Assembly: GCF_036788415.1 (NCBI RefSeq)
Contig: NZ_DAIQNN010000010.1
Location: forward strand, 7,749-71,748
Length of the DNA stretch: 64,000 nucleotides
Reading direction: 5' to 3'
Source of the DNA: Rubrimonas sp036788415
GTDB lineage: Bacteria; Pseudomonadota; Alphaproteobacteria; Rhodobacterales; Rhodobacteraceae
This document shows, piece by piece, positions 1 to 8,534 of the stretch; position 1 is the first letter of the stretch, and each line of letters opens with the position of its first letter. Under the pieces are notes generated by a model. The model searched no databases. It was not told where the DNA came from and was given only the letters and a program-made list of their open reading frames with translations. The position numbers and the translations under genes are program-made.

Positions 1-2
1 TC

Positions 3-653
3 CGCTCGCCCGAGCACATGCATACGGTGATGGACGGCGAGATCGGCGCCGACATCGCCAAGGGCTTCGAGCAGCACGGCTTCGTGGCGCTGACCTTCTA
101 CGACGGCGGCGCGCGCAGCTTCTACAACCGCGAGAAGCCGATCGACTCGATCGACGATCTGTCGGGCATGAAGATCCGCGTCATGCAGTCCGACATCTTC
201 GTCGACATGATGACCGCGCTCGGCGCCGCCGCGACGCCGATGCCCTATGGCGAAGTCTATTCCGCTATCCAGACCGGCGTCATCGACGGCGCCGAGAACA
301 ACTGGCCGTCCTACGAATCGTCGGGCCATTTCGAAGTCGCGGGCTATTACACGCTCAACGAGCACCTGATCGTGCCGGAAGTGCTGGTGATGTCGAAGCT
401 CTCCTGGGACAAGCTCTCGCCCGAGGACCAGGCGGCGATCCGCCAGGCCGCCAAGGACTCCACGCCGAAGATGCGCGAGCTCTGGGCGGCGCGCGAGAAG
501 GCGTCTGAGGAGAAGGTGCGCGCGGCCGGCGCTCAGGTCGTCACGGAGATCGACAAGGCGCCCTTCATCGCCGCGATGGCCCCAGTCTACGAAAAGCACG
601 TCACCTCGCCCGCGCTCAAGGACCTCGTCGCCCGCATTCAGGCGACCGAGTGA
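3..653 (+). CDS. dctP: TRAP transporter substrate-binding protein DctP, 3' part
   Basis: Periplasmic solute receptor of a TRAP (tripartite ATP-independent periplasmic) transporter. It is open at the window's left edge, so the signal peptide and N-terminal lobe are missing; the first readable in-frame codon is at 3. The remaining ~216 residues hold the usual DctP landmarks: the segment GMKIRVMQSD, whose Arg normally contacts the substrate carboxylate, then PMPYGEVYSAIQTGVIDGAE and NNWPSY. Families with this pattern bind carboxylates and often uronates. The downstream uronate genes make uronic acid the likely ligand, by inference. A GC-rich stem-loop separates it from dctQ. Confidence 0.93.
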   Translation, partial: RSPEHMHTVMDGEIGADIAKGFEQHGFVALTFYDGGARSFYNREKPIDSIDDLSGMKIRVMQSDIFVDMMTALGAAATPMPYGEVYSAIQTGVIDGAENNWPSYESSGHFEVAGYYTLNEHLIVPEVLVMSKLSWDKLSPEDQAAIRQAAKDSTPKMRELWAAREKASEEKVRAAGAQVVTEIDKAPFIAAMAPVYEKHVTSPALKDLVARIQATE

Positions 654-660
654 TGCGTCT

Positions 661-687
661 CCCGGCCCGCGCGCCGCGCGGGCCGGG
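661..687 (+). promoter_or_regulatory. Stem-loop between dctP and dctQ
   Basis: An 11-bp perfect inverted repeat (661-671 with 677-687), extendable by one more pair, lies 8 nt after the dctP stop and just before the dctQ ribosome-binding site. There is no strong T run after it, so it is more likely a partial attenuator or mRNA-stabilising hairpin than a full terminator. Such an element would keep dctP transcript in excess over dctQM, as is common for operons of binding proteins with their permeases. Confidence 0.55.
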
Positions 688-706
688 GCTTTCGGGGGAG
701 GACGCC

Positions 707-1246
707 ATGCTGTCGGGACTGGCCGCGCTCGCGCGCGCCTTCGGAGTCGTCGCCCGGATCGCGCTCTGGATCGCCGGAACGTGCCTCGTGCTGATGACGG
801 CCTTCGTCGCCTGGCAAGTGTTCGCCCGCTATGTGCTCGGCCAGCCCCAGACCTGGACCGAGCCGCTCGCGGTGCTGCTGATGGGCTGGTTCATCTTCCT
901 CGGCGCGGCGGTGGGCACGCGCGACGGCTATCATCTGAGCTTCGACGTGCTGCTCAGCGTGCTTCCGCTGCGCGTGGGCGCGGTGTTTCAGACGATCTCC
1001 GACGTCGTGGTGGGCTGCTTCGGCGCCGGCATGGTCTGGTTCGGGGGCGAGCTGATGGTCGGAACCTGGGGCGCGCCGATGCCGACGCTCGGTCTGCCGA
1101 CGGGCTTCGCGCTGGTCCCCGTCGTGCTCGGCGGTGTGATGGTGACCCTGTTCTCCATAGAGCGCGTCCTGCGCCGGGCGGCCGGGCTGCATACGGCGCG
1201 CTTCGGCGACGAACATCCTTCCGACGAACAGCCGGCGGAGGGCTGA
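707..1246 (+). CDS. dctQ: TRAP transporter small permease DctQ
   Basis: Small membrane subunit of the TRAP transporter, about 179 residues with four predicted transmembrane segments. The family motif FARYVLGQPQTWTEPLA follows the first helix, near residues 39-55. The ATG at 707 is preferred over an in-frame ATG at 650 because it has a strong GGGGGAGG site just upstream and because the upstream extension is encoded by the dctP-dctQ hairpin. It acts with DctM to import the ligand captured by DctP using an ion gradient. The next gene begins 3 nt after its stop. Confidence 0.93.
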   Translation: MLSGLAALARAFGVVARIALWIAGTCLVLMTAFVAWQVFARYVLGQPQTWTEPLAVLLMGWFIFLGAAVGTRDGYHLSFDVLLSVLPLRVGAVFQTISDVVVGCFGAGMVWFGGELMVGTWGAPMPTLGLPTGFALVPVVLGGVMVTLFSIERVLRRAAGLHTARFGDEHPSDEQPAEG

Positions 1247-1249
1247 GCC

Positions 1250-2530
1250 ATGGAACTCGCCGTTCTCTTCGGCACGTTCATCTTCCTGCTGCTGATCGGC
1301 ACGCCGGTCGCCTTCTGCCTCGGCGTGTCGTCCTTCGCGACGGTGCTCTATCTCGGGCTGCCGCCGCTGGTGGTGTTCCAGCGGCTCAATTCGGGCGTGT
1401 CGGTCTTCGCGCTGATGGCGATCCCGTTCTTCATTTATGCGGGCGACCTGATGGTGCGCGGCGACATCGCCCGGCGGCTGGTGGGGCTCGCAGGCGCGAT
1501 GGTGGGCCATCTGCGCGGTGGGCTGGGGCAGGTCAACATCCTCGCCTCGGTGATGTTCGGCGGCGTCTCCGGCTCGGCGGCGGCGGACGCCTCGGCGGTG
1601 GGCGGGCTGATGGTCCCGCAGATGAAGGCGCGCGGCTACGGGGCGGATTACGCGGTCAACATCACCGTCACCTCCTCGATCATCGCGCTTCTGCTGCCGC
1701 CCTCGCACAACATGATCATCTATTCGATCTCCGCCGGCGGGCGGCTGTCGATCGCCGATCTCTTCACCGCGGGCATCCTGCCGGGGCTGTTGCTCGCCCT
1801 GTCGCTCATGTTCACCGCCTTTTGGGTCGCGAAGAAGCGCGGCTACCCGACCGAGGCGTTCCCCGGCTGGCGCATGGTCGGCACGCTGTTCGTCAGCGCC
1901 GTCCCCGGCCTGATCCTGATCGCGATCATCTTCGGCGGCGTGCGGTCGGGCGTGTTCACCGCCTCCGAAAGCTCCAACATCGCCGTCGTCTACGCGCTGG
2001 CGGTGACCCTGCTCGTCTATCGCTCGCTGCCCTGGGACCAGTTCGTCGCCGCCACGCTCGGCGCGGTCCGCACCACGGCGATGGTGCTGCTGGTGATCGG
2101 CTGCGCCGCGGCCTTCGGCTGGCTGCTCGCCTATCTCAAGGTGCCGACGATGATCGTCGGCTTCATGAAGGACTTCTCCGACAATCCCCTCGTCATCATG
2201 CTGATGATCAACGTGTCGCTGCTGATCCTCGGCACCTTCATGGACATGTCGCCGCTGATCGTCATCACCACGCCGATCTTCCTGCCGGTGGCGATGGCTT
2301 ACGGCGTCGATCCGATCCATTTCGGCGTGATCCTGATCCTCAATCTCGGCATCGGGTTGTGCACGCCGCCTGTCGGCGCAGTGCTCTTCGTCGGCTGCGC
2401 AGTGGGCAAGATCTCGATCTGGGAGTCGATGAAGACGATCTGGCCGTTCTACGGCGCCGCCGTCTTCACCTTGATGCTCGTCACCTACATCCCCGCAGTC
2501 TCGCTCTGGCTGCCGGCCCAGTTCCGATGA
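1250..2530 (+). CDS. dctM: TRAP transporter large permease DctM
   Basis: Large membrane subunit of the TRAP transporter, 426 residues, the normal family size, and almost entirely hydrophobic with about a dozen helices. Family landmarks include FGGVSGSAAADASAVGG and MKARGY near residues 103-128, then SIIALLLPPSHNMIIYS, and late in the protein LNLGIGLCTPPVG. It is the ion-coupled transport channel. Its stop overlaps the start codon of kdgF (ATGA), indicating translational coupling of uptake with uronate catabolism. Confidence 0.95.
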   Translation: MELAVLFGTFIFLLLIGTPVAFCLGVSSFATVLYLGLPPLVVFQRLNSGVSVFALMAIPFFIYAGDLMVRGDIARRLVGLAGAMVGHLRGGLGQVNILASVMFGGVSGSAAADASAVGGLMVPQMKARGYGADYAVNITVTSSIIALLLPPSHNMIIYSISAGGRLSIADLFTAGILPGLLLALSLMFTAFWVAKKRGYPTEAFPGWRMVGTLFVSAVPGLILIAIIFGGVRSGVFTASESSNIAVVYALAVTLLVYRSLPWDQFVAATLGAVRTTAMVLLVIGCAAAFGWLLAYLKVPTMIVGFMKDFSDNPLVIMLMINVSLLILGTFMDMSPLIVITTPIFLPVAMAYGVDPIHFGVILILNLGIGLCTPPVGAVLFVGCAVGKISIWESMKTIWPFYGAAVFTLMLVTYIPAVSLWLPAQFR

Positions 2531-2850
2531 AGGAGGCGCCCTTGCCCTATGCAGTCGTCGAGACCGGCCCTGGGGTCGCGCGGCAGGTCCTCGCGGACGA
2601 CCCCGCGCTGATGACCGTCGCCTTCCGCTTCGCGCATGCGGGCGCAGAGGGCGCGCCGCACAGCCATCCGCATGTGCAGACGACCTTCGTCCGTTCGGGG
2701 CGCTTCCGCTTCACCCTCGGCGACGAGGTCCGCGAAGTCGGTCCCGGCGACAGCTTCGCGATCCCGTCCGGGCTCGCCCATGGCTGCGTCTGCCTCGAAC
2801 CCGGCGAGCTGATCGACAGCTTCGCGCCGCGCCGCGACGATTTCCTGTGA
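2527..2850 (+). CDS. kdgF: Cupin KdgF, unsaturated uronate ring-opening enzyme
   Basis: Small single-domain cupin of 107 residues. The metal-binding motif HSHPHV (His45, His47, His49) pairs with His85 in AHGCVCLEPGELID. The C-terminal pattern PRRDDFL is also typical of KdgF. Known KdgF enzymes convert 4,5-unsaturated monouronates, released by pectate or alginate lyases, to the linear ketouronate DKI. Two starts are possible: ATG at 2527 overlapping the dctM stop, or TTG at 2542 preceded at ideal distance by AAGGAGG; the TTG would give 102 residues. Its place before kduI and kduD supports the function. Confidence 0.87.
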   Translation: MKEAPLPYAVVETGPGVARQVLADDPALMTVAFRFAHAGAEGAPHSHPHVQTTFVRSGRFRFTLGDEVREVGPGDSFAIPSGLAHGCVCLEPGELIDSFAPRRDDFL

Positions 2851-2878
2851 CCGCGCCCCTGCACCCGAGGACCGCCCG

Positions 2879-3703
2879 ATGCTGACCGTCGAAACCCGCC
2901 CCGCAATCTCCCCGCGGGAAGCCCGCGCGATGGACACCGCCGCGCTGCGCGCGAATTTCCTCGCCGAAGGGCTGTTCGCCGACGACGAGATCCGGCTGGT
3001 CTACACCCATTACGACCGGATGATCGTCGGCGGCGCCGTTCCCGCCGGGGGCGCGCTGACGCTCGACCATGTCCGGGAATGCGGCACGGCCTCGATCCTC
3101 GACCGTCGCGAGATGGGCGTCGTCAATGTCGGCGCGACCGGGGCGGTGCGCGCCTCGGGCGAAGTCTGGACGCTGGAGAAGGGCGACGTGCTCTATCTGC
3201 CGATGGGCGCGGGGCCGGTGGTCTTCTCGGGCGACGGGCGGTTCTACATCGCGTCCTGTCCCGCCCATGCGCCGCTTCCGCCGCGGCTGGTGCGGCTGGG
3301 CGAGGCGAAGAAGCTCACCCTCGGCGCGCCGGAAACCGCGAACCACCGCACCATCAACCAGTTCATCCATCCCGAAGTCATGCCGTCCTGCCAGCTCGTG
3401 CTGGGCTACACGCAGTTCCATGGCGGCTCGGTCTGGAACACCATGCCCGCGCATCTGCACGACCGGCGCATGGAGGCGTATCTCTATTTCGACTTGCCCG
3501 AGGGCCAGCGCGTCGTCCACCTGATGGGCGAGCCGGACGAGACGCGCCATCTGATCGTGGCCAACGAGCAGGCGGCTCTGTCGCCGCCCTGGTCGATCCA
3601 TTGCGGCGCAGGCACCGCCAGCTATGCGTTCATCTGGGCGATGGCGGGCGACAATGTCGATTACCGCGACGTCGAACCCGTCGCGATGGACGCGCTGCGA
3701 TGA
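2879..3703 (+). CDS. kduI: 5-dehydro-4-deoxy-D-glucuronate isomerase KduI
   Basis: Converts 5-keto-4-deoxyuronate (DKI) to 2,5-diketo-3-deoxygluconate. The 274-residue length is close to the E. coli enzyme. The zinc ligands are visible as AHLHDRRME (His192, His194, Glu199) and His241 in PPWSIHCGAG, the same spacing as E. coli His196/198, Glu203 and His245. It lies between kdgF and kduD, the steps immediately before and after it in the pathway, and its last codons overlap the kduD start (ATGA). Confidence 0.96.
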   Translation: MLTVETRPAISPREARAMDTAALRANFLAEGLFADDEIRLVYTHYDRMIVGGAVPAGGALTLDHVRECGTASILDRREMGVVNVGATGAVRASGEVWTLEKGDVLYLPMGAGPVVFSGDGRFYIASCPAHAPLPPRLVRLGEAKKLTLGAPETANHRTINQFIHPEVMPSCQLVLGYTQFHGGSVWNTMPAHLHDRRMEAYLYFDLPEGQRVVHLMGEPDETRHLIVANEQAALSPPWSIHCGAGTASYAFIWAMAGDNVDYRDVEPVAMDALR

Positions 3704-4425
3704 ACCCGTTCTCGCTGGAAGGCCGCACGGCGCTCGTCACCGGCGCCAATGCCGGCATCGGTCAGGCCGTCGCGGTGTCGCTGGCGCGGGCGGGCGCGCA
3801 TGTCGTCGCCGCCGGCCGCACCCCTTGCGACGAGACGGCGGCCCTGACCGGCGGCGAGACGATGATCCTCGATTTCGCCGACCCGATGGCCGCGCGCGAC
3901 GCGTTCTCGGCGCGCCCGGTGGACATCCTCGTCAACAACGCCGGAACCATTCGGCGCGCCGATGCGGAGGAGTTCTCCGAGGCGGACTGGGACGAGGTGA
4001 TGGGCGTGAACCTCAAGGCCCTGTTCTTCACCTCGCAGGCGTTCGCGAAAGCCGCCTTCGCGCGCAAGGCGGGCGGGCGGATCGTCAACATCGCCTCGCT
4101 CCTGTCCTTCCAGGGCGGGGTCCGCGTCGTCTCCTACACGGCGTCAAAGCATGGCGTGGCGGGGGTGACGCGGCTGCTCGCCAACGAATGGGCGGCGCGC
4201 GGGATCAACGTCAACGCCGTGGCGCCCGGCTATGTCGAGACCGCCAACACCGCGCCCCTGCGCGCCGACCCCGAGCGGTCGAAGGCCATTCTCGACCGCA
4301 TCCCCGCCGGTCGCTGGGGCGCGCCCTCGGACATCGCGGAGGCTGTCGTGTTCCTCGCCTCGCCCGCCGCGGCCTATGTCCACGGCGCGATCCTGAACGT
4401 CGACGGAGGCTGGCTTGCCCGCTGA
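3700..4425 (+). CDS. kduD: 2-dehydro-3-deoxy-D-gluconate 5-dehydrogenase KduD (SDR family)
   Basis: Short-chain dehydrogenase of 241 residues that reduces 2,5-diketo-3-deoxygluconate to KDG. The cofactor motif TGANAGIG lies at residues 14-21, NNAG at 79-82, the catalytic Ser at about 133 and YTASK (Tyr146, Lys150) follow. The end NVDGGWLAR matches KduD proteins. The ATG overlaps the kduI stop. Its 3' end overlaps the TTG start of the next gene by 11 nt, so the whole run from dctM is translationally coupled. Other SDR activities cannot be excluded from sequence, but the neighbourhood is decisive. Confidence 0.93.
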   Translation: MNPFSLEGRTALVTGANAGIGQAVAVSLARAGAHVVAAGRTPCDETAALTGGETMILDFADPMAARDAFSARPVDILVNNAGTIRRADAEEFSEADWDEVMGVNLKALFFTSQAFAKAAFARKAGGRIVNIASLLSFQGGVRVVSYTASKHGVAGVTRLLANEWAARGINVNAVAPGYVETANTAPLRADPERSKAILDRIPAGRWGAPSDIAEAVVFLASPAAAYVHGAILNVDGGWLAR

Positions 4426-5827
4426 GCGCCTCGCCCGCACCGCCCCGCCGACGCCGGTGGGGATCGTGCATCTCGGCCTCGGCGCCTTCTTCCGCGCCCA
4501 TGGCGCGATCTATGTCGAGGAGGCGATGGCGGCCTCGGGAGGTGCCTGGGGAGTGCTCGGCGTCTCGCTCCAGTCGCCCGTGACGCGCGACCGGCTCGCG
4601 CCGCAGGGCGGGACCTACACCGCGCTCGAACTCGGACCGGAGGGCGACGCCGCGCGACATGTGCAGTCGGTGCAGGGCGCGCTCGTCGCGCGCGAGGACC
4701 CCGTCGCCGTGCTCGAAGCGATGGCGGCGCCCGGGGTGCGGATCGTCTCGCTGACCGTCACGGAGAAGGGCTACCGCCACGCGCCCTCGACGGGGCGGCT
4801 CAACGTCGACGACCCCGACATCGCGCGCGACATGGCGAACCCCGCGCCGGTCACCGCGCCCGGCTTCCTCGTCCGCGCGCTCGCGCTGCGGCGCGCGCGC
4901 AGCCTGCGCCCCTTCACCGTGCTGTGCTGCGACAATCTTCCAGGCAACGGGAGGGTGGTGCGCGAGGCGACGCTCGATCTCGCGCGCCGGATCGAGCCGG
5001 GGCTCGCCGACTGGATCTCCGCCGAGGGCCGCTTCCCCGCGACCATGGTGGACCGGATCGTCCCGGCGACCAAACCCGAGGACCTGCTGCGCGTCGCCGC
5101 TCTGACGGGCCGCGCCGACGCCGCCCCGGTGGTCCATGAGCCGTTCCGCCAATGGGTGGTCGAGGACGATTTCGTCGACGGCGCCCGCCCCGACTTCGCC
5201 GCCGCCGGCGTCGAGCTGGTCGCCGATGTCACGGCGCATGAGCACATGAAACTGCGGATGCTGAACGGCGCGCATTCCGCGCTGGCCTATCTCGGCTTTC
5301 TCGCCGGGCGCGAGACCGTCGCCGACGCTGTCGCCGACCCCGCGCTCGCCCGCTTCGCGCGCCGGCTTTGGGCCGAGGAGATCATCCCCTGCGTCGCTCC
5401 CCCGCCCGGCGTGCGGCTCGACGCCTACGCCGCCGCGCTGTTCGCGCGCTTCGCCAATCCCGCGATCCGCCACCTGACCTGGCAGATCGCCATGGATGGC
5501 AGCCAGAAGCTGCCGCAGCGCATCCTCGACACGGTCGCGGCGAACCTCGCCGCAGGTCGGCCCTTTCCCCGGCTGGCGCTCGCGCTCGCCGCGTGGTCGC
5601 TCTATGTCCGCGGCGTCGATCTCGCGGGCGCCCCGATCGACGTGCGCGACCCTATGGCCGACCGGCTGCGCGACGCGGCGACCGGTCCCCGCCCCGTGGA
5701 GGCGCTGCTGGGCGTGCGCGAGATCTTCCCCCCCGACCTCGCTTGCGCGCTCGCGCCGAAGCTTGAGGCCGCCCGCGCGGTGCTGCTCGCGCGCGGGGTC
5801 GCCGGCGCGCTGGAGACCCTGACATGA
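4415..5827 (+). CDS. uxuB: Fructuronate reductase / mannitol dehydrogenase family (UxuB)
   Basis: Polyol-specific long-chain dehydrogenase, 470 residues. An N-terminal Rossmann segment (GIVHLGLGAFFRAHGA) is followed by LTVTEKGY, VLCCDNLPGNG, VEDDF and MKLRMLNGAHSALAYLG, the last holding the catalytic Lys region of mannitol dehydrogenases. In this operon it most likely reduces D-fructuronate to D-mannonate with NADH; mannitol 2-dehydrogenase or tagaturonate reductase activity are alternatives. The TTG start at 4415 is chosen because GGAGG lies five bases upstream and later starts would cut the Rossmann fold. The stop overlaps the uxuA start. Confidence 0.9.
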   Translation: MPAERLARTAPPTPVGIVHLGLGAFFRAHGAIYVEEAMAASGGAWGVLGVSLQSPVTRDRLAPQGGTYTALELGPEGDAARHVQSVQGALVAREDPVAVLEAMAAPGVRIVSLTVTEKGYRHAPSTGRLNVDDPDIARDMANPAPVTAPGFLVRALALRRARSLRPFTVLCCDNLPGNGRVVREATLDLARRIEPGLADWISAEGRFPATMVDRIVPATKPEDLLRVAALTGRADAAPVVHEPFRQWVVEDDFVDGARPDFAAAGVELVADVTAHEHMKLRMLNGAHSALAYLGFLAGRETVADAVADPALARFARRLWAEEIIPCVAPPPGVRLDAYAAALFARFANPAIRHLTWQIAMDGSQKLPQRILDTVAANLAAGRPFPRLALALAAWSLYVRGVDLAGAPIDVRDPMADRLRDAATGPRPVEALLGVREIFPPDLACALAPKLEAARAVLLARGVAGALETLT

Positions 5828-6984
5828 TCGAAAGCTGGCGCTGGTACGGACCCTTCGACCGCATCGCCCTGTCCGAGATCGCCCAGACCGGCGCCGCCGG
5901 GATCGTGACTGCGCTGCACGAGATCCCCTATGGCGAGGTCTGGCCGCGCGAGGCGGTCGCCGCGCGCCGGGCCGAGATCGAGGCGGCGGGCTTTCGCTGG
6001 GTCGCGGTCGAGAGCCTGCCGGTCCATGAACGCATCAAGCGCGGCGAGGGCGATCTCTCCGGGCTCTTCGCCAATTACCGCCAGAGCCTCGCCAACCTCG
6101 CGGCGGAGGGCGTGACGACGGTCTGCTACAATTTCATGCCGCTGCTCGACTGGACGCGGACGGACCTCGCAGCCCCCGTGGCGCGCGGCGGAACCTGCCT
6201 GCGCTTCGACGCGGCGAAGATGGCGGCGTTCGAGATCCACATGCTGGGGCGGGCGGCGGCGGCGGACGACTATGCGCCCGAGGCGCTCCGCCGGGCCGAG
6301 GCGTGGAACGCCGGCGCTTCCGACGCCGATCGCGCGGAGTTGCTGCACGCGATCATGTCGGGCCTGCCCGGAGCCTATGACCGATACGACGTCGAGGGGC
6401 TGCGCGCGGCGCTGAACGGCTATCAGGGCCTCGACCGCGCGGCGCTGCGGGCGAATTTCCGCCGGTTCCTTCAGGAGGCGGTCCCCGCCGCCGAAGAACT
6501 CGGCCTGCGCCTCTGCGTCCACCCCGACGATCCGCCGCGCGACATTCTCGGCCTGCCGCGGATCGTCGCGACCGCCGATGATGTGCGCTTCGCGCTCGCG
6601 GCGGTCGACAGCCCCGCCAACGGGCTGACCTTCTGCACCGGCTCGCTCGGCGCCAACCCCGCCAACGACCTGCCCGCCATGGCCGCCGAGTTCGGCCCGC
6701 GCGTCCACTTCGTCCATCTGCGCAACGTGCGCAAGGAGCCCGACGGCAGCTTCGAGGAGGCCGCGCATCTCGACGGCGACACCGACATGGTGGCGGTCGT
6801 CGCGGCGCTGCTCCCCGCGACGGCGGGGCGCGACGTCGCGTTCCGGCCCGATCACGGCCACGCGCTGCTCGACGACGCCGCGCGCGGGACGCATCCGGGT
6901 TATCCGCTGATCGGGCGGCTGCGGGGCCTCGCCGAACTGCGCGGGGTCGTGCGCGCGCTGTCGCATGGCGCTCGCGATGGCTGA
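5824..6984 (+). CDS. uxuA: Mannonate dehydratase UxuA
   Basis: Dehydrates D-mannonate to KDG. The protein is 386 residues (E. coli about 394), a TIM-barrel of the xylose-isomerase-like superfamily using a divalent metal. Typical segments are SWRWYGPFD at the N-terminus, VCYNFMPLLDWTRTDL near residue 100, RLCVHPDDPP, TFCTGSLGANP, HFVHLRNV and FRPDHGH, which together provide the His, Cys and Asp metal ligands. It follows uxuB with an ATGA overlap, as in many glucuronate operons. Confidence 0.96.
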   Translation: MIESWRWYGPFDRIALSEIAQTGAAGIVTALHEIPYGEVWPREAVAARRAEIEAAGFRWVAVESLPVHERIKRGEGDLSGLFANYRQSLANLAAEGVTTVCYNFMPLLDWTRTDLAAPVARGGTCLRFDAAKMAAFEIHMLGRAAAADDYAPEALRRAEAWNAGASDADRAELLHAIMSGLPGAYDRYDVEGLRAALNGYQGLDRAALRANFRRFLQEAVPAAEELGLRLCVHPDDPPRDILGLPRIVATADDVRFALAAVDSPANGLTFCTGSLGANPANDLPAMAAEFGPRVHFVHLRNVRKEPDGSFEEAAHLDGDTDMVAVVAALLPATAGRDVAFRPDHGHALLDDAARGTHPGYPLIGRLRGLAELRGVVRALSHGARDG

Positions 6985-8515
6985 CGCGGAGGGCGCCGGC
7001 CCCATCGTCCTCGATCCGTCCGACACGGTCGCGATCCTGCCGGCGCGCGCGCCTGCCGGGGCCGACCCGCTGGGGCTGGGGCGACCCCTCGCAGGGCCGG
7101 TCCCGGCCGGCCACAAGCTCGCGCGCGTCGCGCATCCGGCGGGGGCGCCGGTGGTCAAGTTCGGCCAGATCATCGGCCACGCCACCGCGCCGATCGCGCC
7201 GGGCGCGCATGTCCACAGCCACAACTGCGCGATCGCCGAGCACGACCGCGACTACCGGATCGGGGCCGATCTCGCGACGGCGCAGGCTGCGGCGCGCGCG
7301 GTCGCGCCGCGCAGCTTCCTGGGCCATCGGCGCGCCGACGGGCGGGTCGGAACGCGCAACGTGATCGCGCTGGTCGCTACGGTGAACTGCTCGGCGACGG
7401 TGATCCGCCGGGCCGCAGCCGAGATCGAGGCCTCGGGCCTGCTCGACGCCTATCCCGCGATCGACGGCGTCGCCGCCTTCGCCCACGGCTCGGGCTGCGG
7501 CATGAACGGCGCGGGCGAGGGCGCGGCGATGCTGGAGCGCACGCTGTGGGGCCATGCGACCCACCCCAATGTCGGCGCGGCGATCTTCGTGGGCCTCGGC
7601 TGCGAGGTGATGCAGATCGCGCGCATGCGCGCGCGCCACGGCGCGGCGGACCCGGACCGCTTCCATGGCCTGACCATTCAGGAGACCGGCGGCGCCCGCG
7701 CGACCATCGAGGCGATCAAGGCGCGCGTGGCCGACCTCGCGCCCGAGGTCGGCGCCTCCCGCCGCGTCCCTTGCCCCGCATCCGCGCTGAAGGTCGCGCT
7801 GCAATGCGGCGGCTCCGACGGCTTCTCCGGCATCACCGCCAACCCGGCGCTGGGCGCGGCGTCGGACCTGATCGTCGGGATGGGCGGGACGGTGATCCTG
7901 TCCGAGACGCCCGAGATCTACGGGGCGGAGCAGCTTCTGCTCCGCCGCGCCGCCTCGGCGGAGGTCGCCGAGCGCCTGCTGGAACGCATCCGCTGGTGGG
8001 AGCGCTACACGGCGACGCTCGGCGCGAGCCTCGACAACAACCCCTCGCCCGGCAACAAGGCCGGCGGGCTGACGACCATCCTCGAGAAATCCCTCGGCGC
8101 CGTCGCCAAGGCCGGCGCCACCCCGTTGACCGCCGTCTACGGCTACGCCGAGCGGGTGGACGCAGCCGGCCTCGTCTTCATGGACACGCCGGGCTACGAC
8201 CCGGTGTCGGTGACGGGCCAGATCGCCGGCGGCGCGCAGGTGGTCGTATTCACGACCGGGCGCGGCTCGGCCTTCGGCTCGCGGCCCGCGCCGACGATCA
8301 AGCTCGCGACGCAGTCGAGCCTCGCGCGCGCGATGCCGGACGACATGGACGTCGATTGCGGCGACATCCTCGACGGCGCCTCCAGCATCGCCGCCAAGGG
8401 GATCCAGATCGTAGAGGCGATCCTCGCCGTCGCAAGCGGCGCGCGCACCGCCTCGGAGCGCGCGGGCTTCGGCGACGCGGAGTTCGCGCCCTGGCAGATC
8501 GGCGCGGTGCTCTGA
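6965..8515 (+). CDS. uxaA: Altronate dehydratase family protein (UxaA)
   Basis: About 516 residues. An N-terminal SAF-type domain (residues ~1-105, with HVHSHNCAI) is followed by the large catalytic domain of the altronate/galactarate dehydratase family, recognisable from GHRRADGRVGTRNVIALV, FAHGSGCGM, LGCEVMQI, ALQCGGSDGFSGITANPALG and the late TGRGSAFGS. Altronate dehydratase makes KDG from D-altronate, the galacturonate branch. Two in-frame ATGs (6965 and 6977) both overlap the uxuA 3' end. No tagaturonate reductase or uronate isomerase is in view, so the substrate is inferred; galactarate or another aldarate is possible. Confidence 0.9.
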   Translation: MALAMADAEGAGPIVLDPSDTVAILPARAPAGADPLGLGRPLAGPVPAGHKLARVAHPAGAPVVKFGQIIGHATAPIAPGAHVHSHNCAIAEHDRDYRIGADLATAQAAARAVAPRSFLGHRRADGRVGTRNVIALVATVNCSATVIRRAAAEIEASGLLDAYPAIDGVAAFAHGSGCGMNGAGEGAAMLERTLWGHATHPNVGAAIFVGLGCEVMQIARMRARHGAADPDRFHGLTIQETGGARATIEAIKARVADLAPEVGASRRVPCPASALKVALQCGGSDGFSGITANPALGAASDLIVGMGGTVILSETPEIYGAEQLLLRRAASAEVAERLLERIRWWERYTATLGASLDNNPSPGNKAGGLTTILEKSLGAVAKAGATPLTAVYGYAERVDAAGLVFMDTPGYDPVSVTGQIAGGAQVVVFTTGRGSAFGSRPAPTIKLATQSSLARAMPDDMDVDCGDILDGASSIAAKGIQIVEAILAVASGARTASERAGFGDAEFAPWQIGAVL

Positions 8516-8518
8516 CGA

Positions 8519-8533
8519 CCGCCGCTCCGGCGG
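8519..8533. terminator. Small hairpin between convergent uxaA and eda
   Basis: A 6-bp GC stem (8519-8524 with 8528-8533, loop of 3) fills nearly all of the 19 bases between the two convergent stop codons. It has no flanking T run, so it may act as a weak bidirectional or Rho-assisted terminator. Confidence 0.3.
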
Positions 8534-8534
8534 C

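Noticed and set aside
638..2320. 560-codon minus-strand open frame opposite dctQ and dctM
   Set aside because: Arg/His/Asp-rich translation with no motif; TRAP permease genes are clear on plus.
781..2526. 5' portion of the long open frame that reaches kdgF
   Set aside because: Only the last 107 codons (from 2527 or 2542) form a real protein; the rest is an out-of-frame reading of dctQM.
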